Assembly (NCBI GenBank): GCA_022511075.1
Contig: JAFLSE010000021.1
Location: 1-43,297 of the forward strand
Direction of reading: 5' to 3'
From: Prevotella sp.
GTDB taxonomy: Bacteria; Bacteroidota; Bacteroidia; Bacteroidales; Bacteroidaceae
DNA length: 43,297 bases
The notes under the pieces: model-generated
Told to the model about the DNA's origin: nothing
Database searches by the model: none
What the model saw: the letters and a program-made list of their open reading frames with translations, nothing else
Translations under genes and position numbers: made by a program
Shown: piece after piece, positions 32,843 through 39,817 of the stretch
Position numbering within the stretch: the first letter of the stretch is position 1
Layout of the letters: every line of letters starts with the position of its first letter

Positions 32843-34741
32843 ATGGATTTCAAGTATGACGTATTGATTATAGGCGGAGGACACGCTGGTTGCGAGGCAG
32901 CAACAGCCGCAGCGAACATGGGGGCTAAGACGTGCCTTGTAACGATGGATATGAACAAAATCGGCCAGATGAGCTGCAATCCTGCCGTGGGAGGAATAGC
33001 CAAAGGACAGATAGTGCGAGAGATAGACGCGCTTGGCGGACAAATGGGGCGCGTTACTGACGCAACGGCAATACAATTCCGCATGCTCAACCGCAGCAAA
33101 GGGCCTGCCGTGTGGAGTCCGAGAGCGCAGTGTGACCGTGAAAAGTTTATCTGGGAATGGCGCAAGGTGCTCGACAACACACCTAACCTGAGTATTTGGC
33201 AAGACCAAGCAGAAGAGTTGCTCGTAGAGTACAAGACAACCGCAGATGGAAAGAAAAAGCCCGAAGTCATCGGAGTAAAGACCATCTGGGGAGCAGAATT
33301 GAAAGCCAAAGCTGTGGTAATAACCGCAGGCACGTTCCTGAACGGACTGATGCACATAGGACGCAAGATGGTGGCTGGAGGACGATGCGCCGAGCCTGCC
33401 GTACACAACTTCACGGAAAGCATAACACGCCACGGAATAACCTCGGCAAGAATGAAAACGGGAACACCCGTAAGAATAGATATGCGCTCCGTACATTTCG
33501 ATGAAATGGAGAGGCAGGACGGAGAAAGCGATTTCCATCAGTTCAGTTTCTATGCACCGCACAGGGTGCTGAAACAACTGCCATGCTGGACATGCTACAC
33601 CAACAAGGATGTGCACGACACACTGCGCGGAGGATTGGCAGACTCGCCGTTATACAACGGACAGATACAGAGCATAGGACCACGCTATTGTCCTTCGATA
33701 GAGACAAAGCTCGTGACGTTTCCCGACAAGGAGCAGCATCCTTTGTTTCTCGAGCCAGAGGGAGAGGACACAAACGAGATGTACCTAAACGGTTTCTCGT
33801 CGAGCCTGCCAATGGATGTGCAGATAGCAGCATTGAGGGAAATACCTGCATTGAGAGACGTGGAGATATATCGTCCAGGATATGCAATAGAATATGACTT
33901 CTTTGACCCCACGCAACTGAAACACTCGTTGGAATCGAAGAAAGTGTCGGGATTGTTCTTCGCAGGACAGGTGAACGGCACAACAGGATATGAGGAAGCC
34001 GGAGGGCAGGGAACGGTGGCAGGAGTGAATGCCGCCATATACTGCACAGGCGGTGAGCCATTCGTGATGAAGCGCGATGAATCGTACATTGGCGTGCTGA
34101 TAGACGACCTTGTAACAAAAGGTGTTGACGAGCCATATAGGATGTTCACGTCAAGGGCAGAATACCGCATACTGCTGCGCCAAGACGATGCAGACGCACG
34201 ACTTACTGAAAAGGCATACGCATTGGGATTAGCAAAACGCGACAGATATGACTGGTGGAAGGAAAAGAAACAAGCCATCGAAGAAATCGAGAGTTTTTGC
34301 ATGAACAAGTCGATAAAGCCAAAGGACATAAATGGTGCTCTTGAGGCGATTGGCACTACCCCACTCCGTGAAGGTTGCAAGCTGATAGACCTGCTCGCAC
34401 GCCCACAGTTGACAATGGAAACACTCGCAGAGATTGTGCCCTCGTTAAAGGAGGCAATAAACCACCCAGCCAACCGCAAGGAAGAAATAGCCGAGGCTGC
34501 CGAGATAAGAATAAAATATAAAGGTTACATCGAAAGAGAACGCATTGTTGCGGAAAAGATGCATCGCCTTGAAAACATAAAAATAAAAGGGCACTTCAAA
34601 TATAGTGAAATGGCACAACTATCAACGGAGGCACGCCAAAAGCTGGAAGCGATAAATCCTGAAAACCTTGCGCAAGCAAGCAGGATTCCCGGAGTTTCGC
34701 CAAGCGACATAAACGTGCTATTGGTGCTGTTAGGGCGATAA
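32843..34741 (+). CDS. mnmG: tRNA U34 carboxymethylaminomethyl-modifying enzyme MnmG
   Basis: MnmG (GidA), with MnmE, installs the cmnm5 group on wobble uridine of certain tRNAs, using FAD, folate and glycine. The 632-residue length is normal. The FAD-binding motif 'VLIIGGGHAGCEAATAAANMG' is at about residues 7-27. The family motifs 'SCNPAVGGIAKGQ', 'GGQMGRVTDA', 'MKTGTPVR', 'GPRYCPSIE' and 'GYEEAGGQGTVAGVNAA' are all present. The C-terminal helical domain, ending 'IPGVSPSDINVLLVLLGR', mediates MnmE/tRNA contact. mnmG is often near the replication origin; here a parS-like site lies 20 bp past its stop. mnmE is not in the window. Confidence 0.95.
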   Translation: MDFKYDVLIIGGGHAGCEAATAAANMGAKTCLVTMDMNKIGQMSCNPAVGGIAKGQIVREIDALGGQMGRVTDATAIQFRMLNRSKGPAVWSPRAQCDREKFIWEWRKVLDNTPNLSIWQDQAEELLVEYKTTADGKKKPEVIGVKTIWGAELKAKAVVITAGTFLNGLMHIGRKMVAGGRCAEPAVHNFTESITRHGITSARMKTGTPVRIDMRSVHFDEMERQDGESDFHQFSFYAPHRVLKQLPCWTCYTNKDVHDTLRGGLADSPLYNGQIQSIGPRYCPSIETKLVTFPDKEQHPLFLEPEGEDTNEMYLNGFSSSLPMDVQIAALREIPALRDVEIYRPGYAIEYDFFDPTQLKHSLESKKVSGLFFAGQVNGTTGYEEAGGQGTVAGVNAAIYCTGGEPFVMKRDESYIGVLIDDLVTKGVDEPYRMFTSRAEYRILLRQDDADARLTEKAYALGLAKRDRYDWWKEKKQAIEEIESFCMNKSIKPKDINGALEAIGTTPLREGCKLIDLLARPQLTMETLAEIVPSLKEAINHPANRKEEIAEAAEIRIKYKGYIERERIVAEKMHRLENIKIKGHFKYSEMAQLSTEARQKLEAINPENLAQASRIPGVSPSDINVLLVLLGR

Positions 34742-34760
34742 ATACACAGAAGCCTGTTAA

Positions 34761-34776
34761 GGTTTCACGTGAAACA
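34761..34776. promoter_or_regulatory. parS-like centromere site 1
   Basis: GGTTTCACGTGAAACA matches the parS consensus TGTTTCACGTGAAACA at 15 of 16 positions, with the 14-bp palindromic core GTTTCACGTGAAAC intact. ParB binds such sites and spreads to organise chromosome segregation. It sits in the gap between mnmG and apt. Confidence 0.75.
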
Positions 34777-34809
34777 AGAAAGAATAAAACTTTAGATAAA
34801 CAATTAAAA

Positions 34810-35340
34810 ATGAACAACAAAACACTTTTGGACAACTTGCGATGCATTCCCGACTTTCCACAGAAGGGAGTGAACTTTCGCGATGTTACGACTCTTTTCA
34901 AATGCCCGAAATGCCTGGGCATTATGGTAGACGAGTTGTATGAGCTTTACAAGGACAAGGGGATAACAAAAATCGTAGGCATAGAAAGCCGCGGATTTCT
35001 GCTTGCATCAGCATTGGCCGTGAGGTTAAATGCAGGAGTAGTGTTGTGCCGCAAGCCGGGAAAGCTGCCAGCAGACACGATCAAGGAAAGCTACGAAAAG
35101 GAATATGGAACGGACACGATCGAAATACACCGCGACGCAATAAGCGAGGATGACGTGGTGCTGCTGCACGACGACCTGCTTGCCACAGGCGGAACGATGA
35201 AAGCAGCATTGGACCTCGTAAACAAGTTCAATCCAAAGAAAACATACGTGAACTTCATCATAGAGATTTCAGATGAAGGATTGCACGGAAGGAAAATCTT
35301 TGAAGGAATGACTGAAGTGACTACACTCATCAGTCTGTAA
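34810..35340 (+). CDS. apt: Adenine phosphoribosyltransferase
   Basis: Apt converts adenine and PRPP to AMP and pyrophosphate in purine salvage. The 176-residue protein is of typical length. The N-terminal 'IPDFPQKGVNFRDVTTLF' is the APT hood region, 'IVGIESRGFLLASALAVRLNAG' lies next to the active site, and 'VVLLHDDLLATGGTMKAAL' is the PRPP-binding loop at about residues 116-134. The C-terminus is 'FIIEISDEGLHGRKIF'. The gene lies between two parS sites and is followed by a strong stem-loop at 35351-35392. It may be transcribed with mnmG or from its own promoter in the parS-bearing gap. Confidence 0.94.
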   Translation: MNNKTLLDNLRCIPDFPQKGVNFRDVTTLFKCPKCLGIMVDELYELYKDKGITKIVGIESRGFLLASALAVRLNAGVVLCRKPGKLPADTIKESYEKEYGTDTIEIHRDAISEDDVVLLHDDLLATGGTMKAALDLVNKFNPKKTYVNFIIEISDEGLHGRKIFEGMTEVTTLISL

Positions 35341-35350
35341 AAAACAACGT

Positions 35351-35392
35351 GCCTGCAATGCCGCAAATAATAGGAGTCATGGCATTGCAGGC
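35351..35392 (+). terminator. 12-bp stem-loop after apt
   Basis: Perfect arms GCCTGCAATGCC and GGCATTGCAGGC with an 18-nt loop, followed by TCTTATTTGTTT. The T-run is broken, so it may terminate only partly. It is directly followed by parS site 2. Confidence 0.65.
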
Positions 35393-35399
35393 TCTTATT

Positions 35400-35415
35400 T
35401 GTTTCACGTGAAACA
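35400..35415. promoter_or_regulatory. parS centromere site 2 (perfect)
   Basis: TGTTTCACGTGAAACA, a full 16/16 match to the widely conserved ParB-binding parS sequence. It lies between the apt stem-loop and the uvrC start codon, 639 bp from site 1. Confidence 0.85.
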
Positions 35416-35427
35416 TCAACTAATCAT

Positions 35428-37257
35428 ATGACAAGGGAAGAGAACGAGAAAAGGCTTGAATACCTAAAAGGTATAGTAAGCAGGCTGCCGGAGAAACCCG
35501 GCAGTTATCAGTATTATGACGAAAACCACACAATAATATATGTAGGGAAAGCCAAGAATCTGAAAAGCCGTGTTTCTTCCTATTTTCATACCGAGGTAGA
35601 CCGTTTCAAGACAAAAGTGCTTGTAAGCAAGATTTGGGATATCTCTTACACCGTGGTAAACACCGAGGAAGATGCATTGTTGTTAGAAAACAGTCTCATC
35701 AAGAAATACAATCCACGATACAACGTACTCTTGAAGGACGGCAAGACCTACCCGAGCATTTGTATAACAAACGAGCTGTTTCCACGAATATTCAGCACAA
35801 GGACAATAAACAAAAAGTTTGGAACGTATTATGGCCCTTATTCACACGTAAGCAGCATGCACGCAATGCTCAACCTCATAAAGAAACTATACCACCCAAG
35901 GACCTGCCGTTTCCCGATAACACAGGAGAGCCTTGACAAGAAGAAGCACAGCGTATGCCTTGAATACCACATAAAGAATTGCTATGCCCCCTGCGTAGGA
36001 AAACAGTCGGTAGAAGAGTATCGCAAGAACATAAGCCAAGCAAGGGAGATACTGAAAGGCAACACAAGGCAGATACTGAACGAGATAAAGGCAGAGATGA
36101 TGCAGATGGCAGAGGAGCTGCGCTTTGAGGAGGCAAACGAACTGAAAAGGAGATATCTGCTGATAGACCAGTTTGTGACAAAGAGCGAGGTGGTGAGCCA
36201 CACGATAAACAACGTGGACGTAGTGTCGATAACAAGCGACGAGAAGACCGCATACATAAATTACATACACGTAAGCAACGGCAGTATAAACCAGTCATTC
36301 ACGTTTGAATATAAGAAAAAGTTGGAAGAGACCGACGAAGAGCTTCTGCAACTCGGAGTGATAGAGATGAGGGAGCGCTTCAAAAGCACAGCAAAGGAAA
36401 TAATACTGCCAATCAACCTTGAAACGGAACTCGAAGGAGTAACTATAACCGTGCCACAAAGAGGCGACAAGAAAACACTGCTCGACCTGTCGATAATGAA
36501 CGGCAAGCAATACAGGCTTGACACGCAGAAGCAGGCGGAGAAACTCAATCCAGAGCAAAAAGCAGTAAGACTGATGAAAGAAATACAGGCTGCCCTGCGA
36601 CTGCCGAAGCTGCCATATCAGATAGAATGCTTCGACAACTCAAACATAAGCGGAACGGACGCAGTGGCAGCCTGCGTGGTGTTCAAGAAAATGAAGCCGA
36701 GCAAGAAAGACTACCGCAAATACAATATAAAGACCGTGAGCGGACCTGACGACTATGCCTCGATGAAAGAGGTAGTGAGGCGCAGGTACACAAGGCTAAT
36801 GGAAGAGCAACAACCCCTACCCGACCTCATCATTGCCGACGGCGGAAAAGGACAGATGGAAGTGATAAGAGAGGTGATAGAGGACGAGCTACACCTTGAA
36901 ATACCGATAGCAGGACTGGCAAAGGACAACAGGCACAGGACAAACGAACTGCTCTATGGTTTTCCTGCAATGACAATAGGAATGAAAACGGATAGCGAAC
37001 TATTCAAACTGCTTACACACATACAGGACGAGGTACACAGATTTGCCATAACATTCCATAGGGACAAGCGCTCGAAGCATGCACTGCATTCGGAACTTGA
37101 CAACATAAAGGGAATAGGTCCGAAAACAAAAGAGGAGCTGCTGAAAAAGCTGAAAAACGTGAAGCAAATAAAACAAGCAGAACTGCAAACATTGGAAGAG
37201 ATTATAGGAAAAGCAAAGGCAAAAATCGTGTACGATCACTTCAACGACCAACAATAA
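35428..37257 (+). CDS. uvrC: Excinuclease ABC subunit C
   Basis: UvrC makes both incisions around bulky DNA lesions after UvrA/UvrB find them. The 609-residue protein has the N-terminal GIY-YIG nuclease domain ('KPGSYQYYDENHTIIYVGKAKNLKSR', about residues 22-47), with the first motif written as GSY-x-Y. The UvrB-binding UVR helix pair is 'MMQMAEELRFEEANELKRRY' at about 215-234. The RNase H-like nuclease domain has 'IECFDNSNISGTDAVAACVVF' and 'LPDLIIADGGKGQMEV', carrying the catalytic Asp residues. The C-terminal helix-hairpin-helix is 'LDNIKGIGPKTKEELLKKLKNVKQI'. It follows parS site 2 by 12 bp and ends at a terminator. Confidence 0.95.
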   Translation: MTREENEKRLEYLKGIVSRLPEKPGSYQYYDENHTIIYVGKAKNLKSRVSSYFHTEVDRFKTKVLVSKIWDISYTVVNTEEDALLLENSLIKKYNPRYNVLLKDGKTYPSICITNELFPRIFSTRTINKKFGTYYGPYSHVSSMHAMLNLIKKLYHPRTCRFPITQESLDKKKHSVCLEYHIKNCYAPCVGKQSVEEYRKNISQAREILKGNTRQILNEIKAEMMQMAEELRFEEANELKRRYLLIDQFVTKSEVVSHTINNVDVVSITSDEKTAYINYIHVSNGSINQSFTFEYKKKLEETDEELLQLGVIEMRERFKSTAKEIILPINLETELEGVTITVPQRGDKKTLLDLSIMNGKQYRLDTQKQAEKLNPEQKAVRLMKEIQAALRLPKLPYQIECFDNSNISGTDAVAACVVFKKMKPSKKDYRKYNIKTVSGPDDYASMKEVVRRRYTRLMEEQQPLPDLIIADGGKGQMEVIREVIEDELHLEIPIAGLAKDNRHRTNELLYGFPAMTIGMKTDSELFKLLTHIQDEVHRFAITFHRDKRSKHALHSELDNIKGIGPKTKEELLKKLKNVKQIKQAELQTLEEIIGKAKAKIVYDHFNDQQ

Positions 37258-37263
37258 ACAAGC

Positions 37264-37292
37264 AATGCTCCATCAACGGAGCGTTATTTTTT
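37264..37292 (+). terminator. Terminator of uvrC
   Basis: AATGCTCC and GGAGCGTT pair (one G-T), loop ATCAAC, followed by ATTTTTTG. It starts 6 bp past the uvrC stop codon and separates it from the dtd promoter. Confidence 0.75.
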
Positions 37293-37304
37293 GTCTGTGA
37301 TTGT

Positions 37305-37335
37305 TTTGCCAATCCAAAAAAACTTTGTAATTTTG
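37305..37335 (+). promoter_or_regulatory. Promoter of dtd-deoC (TTTG-N19-TAATTTTG)
   Basis: TTTG at 37305-37308, 19-base spacer, TAATTTTG at 37328-37335, a perfect Bacteroidetes primary promoter. Transcription begins near 37341, about 14 nt before the dtd ATG. Confidence 0.8.
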
Positions 37336-37354
37336 CAGCACTAAAAACACTAAA

Positions 37355-37807
37355 ATGAGAATTGTCATACAAAGGGTGCAGCACGCATCGGTAACTATCA
37401 ACAACACCGTAAAATCGGCAATAGGCAAAGGCTTCCTTATATTGCTCGGAATATGTGCAGAGGACAGCTGCGAGGATATTGACTGGTTAGTGAGGAAAGT
37501 GGTGGCACTGCGTGTTTTCGACGACGAGAACGGCGTGATGAACAAACCCATAACCGACGCTGACGGCGAGATACTCGTGATAAGCCAATTCACACTATTT
37601 GCTTCATACAAAAAGGGCAACAGACCATCGTGGCTGCGTGCGGCAGGACACGACATATCAATACCACTGTATGAGGAATTCTGCAAGAAACTTAGCGAGG
37701 CACTCGGCAAGGAAGTAGGACGTGGAGAGTTTGGCGCAGACATGAAAGTGGAACTGCTGAACGACGGTCCTGTCACTATTTGTATGGACACGAAAAACAA
37801 GGAATGA
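37355..37807 (+). CDS. dtd: D-aminoacyl-tRNA deacylase
   Basis: Dtd hydrolyses D-amino acids, and glycine wrongly placed on tRNA-Ala, from tRNAs, protecting translation fidelity. The 150-residue length is canonical. 'MRIVIQRVQHASVTI' opens the fold, 'LVISQFTLFASYKKGNRPSW' contains the conserved 'SQFTL' element, and 'LLNDGPVTICMDT' holds the Gly-cisPro pair that gives chiral selectivity. The gene has its own strong promoter and precedes deoC by 58 bp on the same strand. From memory, many Bacteroides carry mazG between dtd and deoC; it is absent here. Confidence 0.94.
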   Translation: MRIVIQRVQHASVTINNTVKSAIGKGFLILLGICAEDSCEDIDWLVRKVVALRVFDDENGVMNKPITDADGEILVISQFTLFASYKKGNRPSWLRAAGHDISIPLYEEFCKKLSEALGKEVGRGEFGADMKVELLNDGPVTICMDTKNKE

Positions 37808-37865
37808 GCAACGTTTAGCAGAACGTAAACAAATAGAAAAAACAAAACCAAAACAAGATAAATTT

Positions 37866-38759
37866 ATGGCAGAAAGAATGAGCAAGTACGATGAGATTCT
37901 CAGCAAGTACAACACCAAACTAAGCGATGAAAAAGTGCGTGAGGCGGTGAAGAGAATCATAGCCGAAAGAGTGCCTGAGAACGACACTACGGAAGTGAAG
38001 AAATTCCTTATGGGAAGCGTGGAATTGACAACGCTGAAAACCACCGACAGTGATGTGAGTGTGATGGCGTTTACGGAACGCGTGAACAAATTCGACAACA
38101 CATATCCCGACCTACCCCATGTTGCTACGATATGCGTATATCCCTGTTTTGCAGAGGTGGTAAAGGAGACACTCGATGTAGAAGGCGTGGAGATAGCTTG
38201 CGTTTCTGGCAGTTTCCCATCATCACAAGCACTCTTGGAGGTAAAGATAGCCGAGACAGCATTGGCGATAAAAGACGGCGCTACGGAGATAGATATGGTA
38301 ATGTCGGTAGGCAAGTTCCTGAGCGGAGACTACGAGACCGTGTGCGACGAGATAAGCGAGATGAAGCAGGTGTGCGGAGAAAGGAAACTGAAAGTGATTC
38401 TTGAGACGGGTTGCCTGAAAACAGCCGAGAACATAAAGAAAGCATCAATACTTGCGATGTATGCAGGAGCAGACTATATCAAAACCTCAACAGGCAAGGA
38501 AAGTCCGGCAGCAACACCAGAGGCAGCATACGTTATGTGTCAAGCCATCAAGGAATACTATGATGAGACAGGCATACAGGTAGGTTTTAAGCCCGCTGGC
38601 GGCTTAAATACCGTCATGGATGCAATTATATACTACACGATAGTAAAAGAGATTCTGGGCGAAAAATGGCTTACTAACCAATGGCTGCGTCTTGGTACGA
38701 GCCGGTTGGCAAACCTTTTATTAAGCGAAGTGATTGGCGAAGAGACAAAATTCTTCTAA
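37866..38759 (+). CDS. deoC: Deoxyribose-phosphate aldolase
   Basis: DeoC splits 2-deoxyribose-5-phosphate into glyceraldehyde-3-phosphate and acetaldehyde in nucleoside breakdown. The 297-residue protein is of the longer class. The class I aldolase TIM barrel shows 'EIDMVMSVGKFLSGDY', 'LKVILETGCLKT', the Schiff-base Lys region 'AGADYIKTSTGKES' and 'VGFKPAGGLNT' with the second active-site Lys. Its stop overlaps the stop of the convergent polyprenyl synthase gene by 3 bp. It is most likely read from the dtd promoter. Confidence 0.93.
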   Translation: MAERMSKYDEILSKYNTKLSDEKVREAVKRIIAERVPENDTTEVKKFLMGSVELTTLKTTDSDVSVMAFTERVNKFDNTYPDLPHVATICVYPCFAEVVKETLDVEGVEIACVSGSFPSSQALLEVKIAETALAIKDGATEIDMVMSVGKFLSGDYETVCDEISEMKQVCGERKLKVILETGCLKTAENIKKASILAMYAGADYIKTSTGKESPAATPEAAYVMCQAIKEYYDETGIQVGFKPAGGLNTVMDAIIYYTIVKEILGEKWLTNQWLRLGTSRLANLLLSEVIGEETKFF

Positions 38760-39733
38760 TAATTACGCTGTATAACGTAATCCACATAACCCATAAGCGA
38801 TGACCTTATGGCATCTTCATTACAGTTGGCAGAGATGTATTCAATACACTCTGCCTTTAATTCTTTCATGCGCTGCTCGGCATACTCTATTCCCCCACCC
38901 TGCTTTGTAAATTCTACAAGCATTGCTATCTCTTCCTGCGTAACGTTTCCAGCCTTTACCTTGCGCGCAATGGCATACATCTCATCGTCGTTTGCAGCAT
39001 TAAGGGCGTGTATCACGGGCAATGTCAGCTTTCCTTCCGCCATATCGTTTCCTGTAGGCTTCCCCACCTCTGACGAACTGAAATAATCAAAAATATCGTC
39101 CTTTATCTGGAACATCACGCCAAGATTCTGCCCAAACCTTTTGGCTTTCTCAATATCCTCTGCAGGAGCACCCGACGACAATGCTCCAATGGCGCAGCAC
39201 GCCTCGAAAAGCGCAGCCGTCTTTTGCCTTATAACGTCGTAATACACTTCTTCAGATATGTCTTGGTTGGAGATATTGGAGAGCTGCAAAATCTCTCCGC
39301 TGGCAAGTGTCCTACCTAATTCGGCAAGGTATTGCACAATAGTTTGATTATCGGTCAGCGAAACGTGCAGCAATGCAGTGGAAAGAAGATAATCGCCCAC
39401 AAGCACAGCCACTTTGTTGTTATATGTGGCATTAACTGATGCCTGACCACGACGCTCTCCACTCTCATCAACAACGTCGTCGTGAACAAGACTTGCCGTG
39501 TGCAGCAATTCCAAGCCCACAGCCGCATTCTGCGTGGCAGAAGTAACAAGTCCGTAGTTGCGCGCCATAAGCAATATGAGGATAGGCCTCATGCGCTTAC
39601 CGGTACGCTTGCGAATATGCTCGAGAGCCTGCGAAAGCATACCGTCGGTGTGCGACAACGCCTTACTGAACAATTCATTGAAATCGTCCAGCTCGTTAAT
39701 GATTGGCTGTTTTATAAGTGAGAGATAATCCAT
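38756..39733 (-). CDS. Long-chain polyprenyl diphosphate synthase
   Basis: An E-isoprenyl diphosphate synthase that extends FPP with IPP units to make the side chain of menaquinone. The 325-residue protein has both Asp-rich motifs: the first 'HDDVVDESGERRG' with Asp85, Asp86 and Asp89, and the second 'QIKDDIFDYF' with Asp212, Asp213 and Asp216. The residue five positions before the first Asp is Ala80, a small residue that favours long chains such as octaprenyl. The gene is divergent from polA and has a -7 element at 39750-39757. It overlaps the stop of deoC by 3 bp. Confidence 0.9.
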   Translation of the reverse strand: MDYLSLIKQPIINELDDFNELFSKALSHTDGMLSQALEHIRKRTGKRMRPILILLMARNYGLVTSATQNAAVGLELLHTASLVHDDVVDESGERRGQASVNATYNNKVAVLVGDYLLSTALLHVSLTDNQTIVQYLAELGRTLASGEILQLSNISNQDISEEVYYDVIRQKTAALFEACCAIGALSSGAPAEDIEKAKRFGQNLGVMFQIKDDIFDYFSSSEVGKPTGNDMAEGKLTLPVIHALNAANDDEMYAIARKVKAGNVTQEEIAMLVEFTKQGGGIEYAEQRMKELKAECIEYISANCNEDAIRSSLMGYVDYVIQRNY

Positions 39734-39749
39734 TTCGCCTATTTTGTTG

Positions 39750-39757
39750 CAAAATTA
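39750..39757 (-). promoter_or_regulatory. -7 element TAATTTTG of the polyprenyl synthase gene
   Basis: Leftward TAATTTTG, a perfect TAnnTTTG, 16 bp before the start codon, giving a very short leader. No clear -33 TTTG is seen. Confidence 0.5.
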
Positions 39758-39766
39758 GTGAAAAAA

Positions 39767-39797
39767 TTGCGATAATGAAAATTTTTTTGTAATTTTA
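39767..39797 (+). promoter_or_regulatory. Likely polA promoter (TTG-N20-TAATTTTA)
   Basis: TTG at 39767-39769, 20-base spacer, TAATTTTA at 39790-39797, one mismatch from TAnnTTTG. A leader of about 15 nt precedes the polA ATG. It shares the divergent spacer with the polyprenyl synthase promoter. Confidence 0.5.
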
Positions 39798-39817
39798 CAC
39801 ACAAAAAACTATTATAA

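Noticed and set aside
34742..35427. The replication origin itself
   Set aside because: parS sites suggest proximity, but no DnaA-box cluster, AT-rich unwinding element or dnaA gene is visible.
37808..37865. Loss of a mazG gene between dtd and deoC
   Set aside because: Based on memory of gene order in other Bacteroides; there is no remnant in the 58-bp gap to support it.
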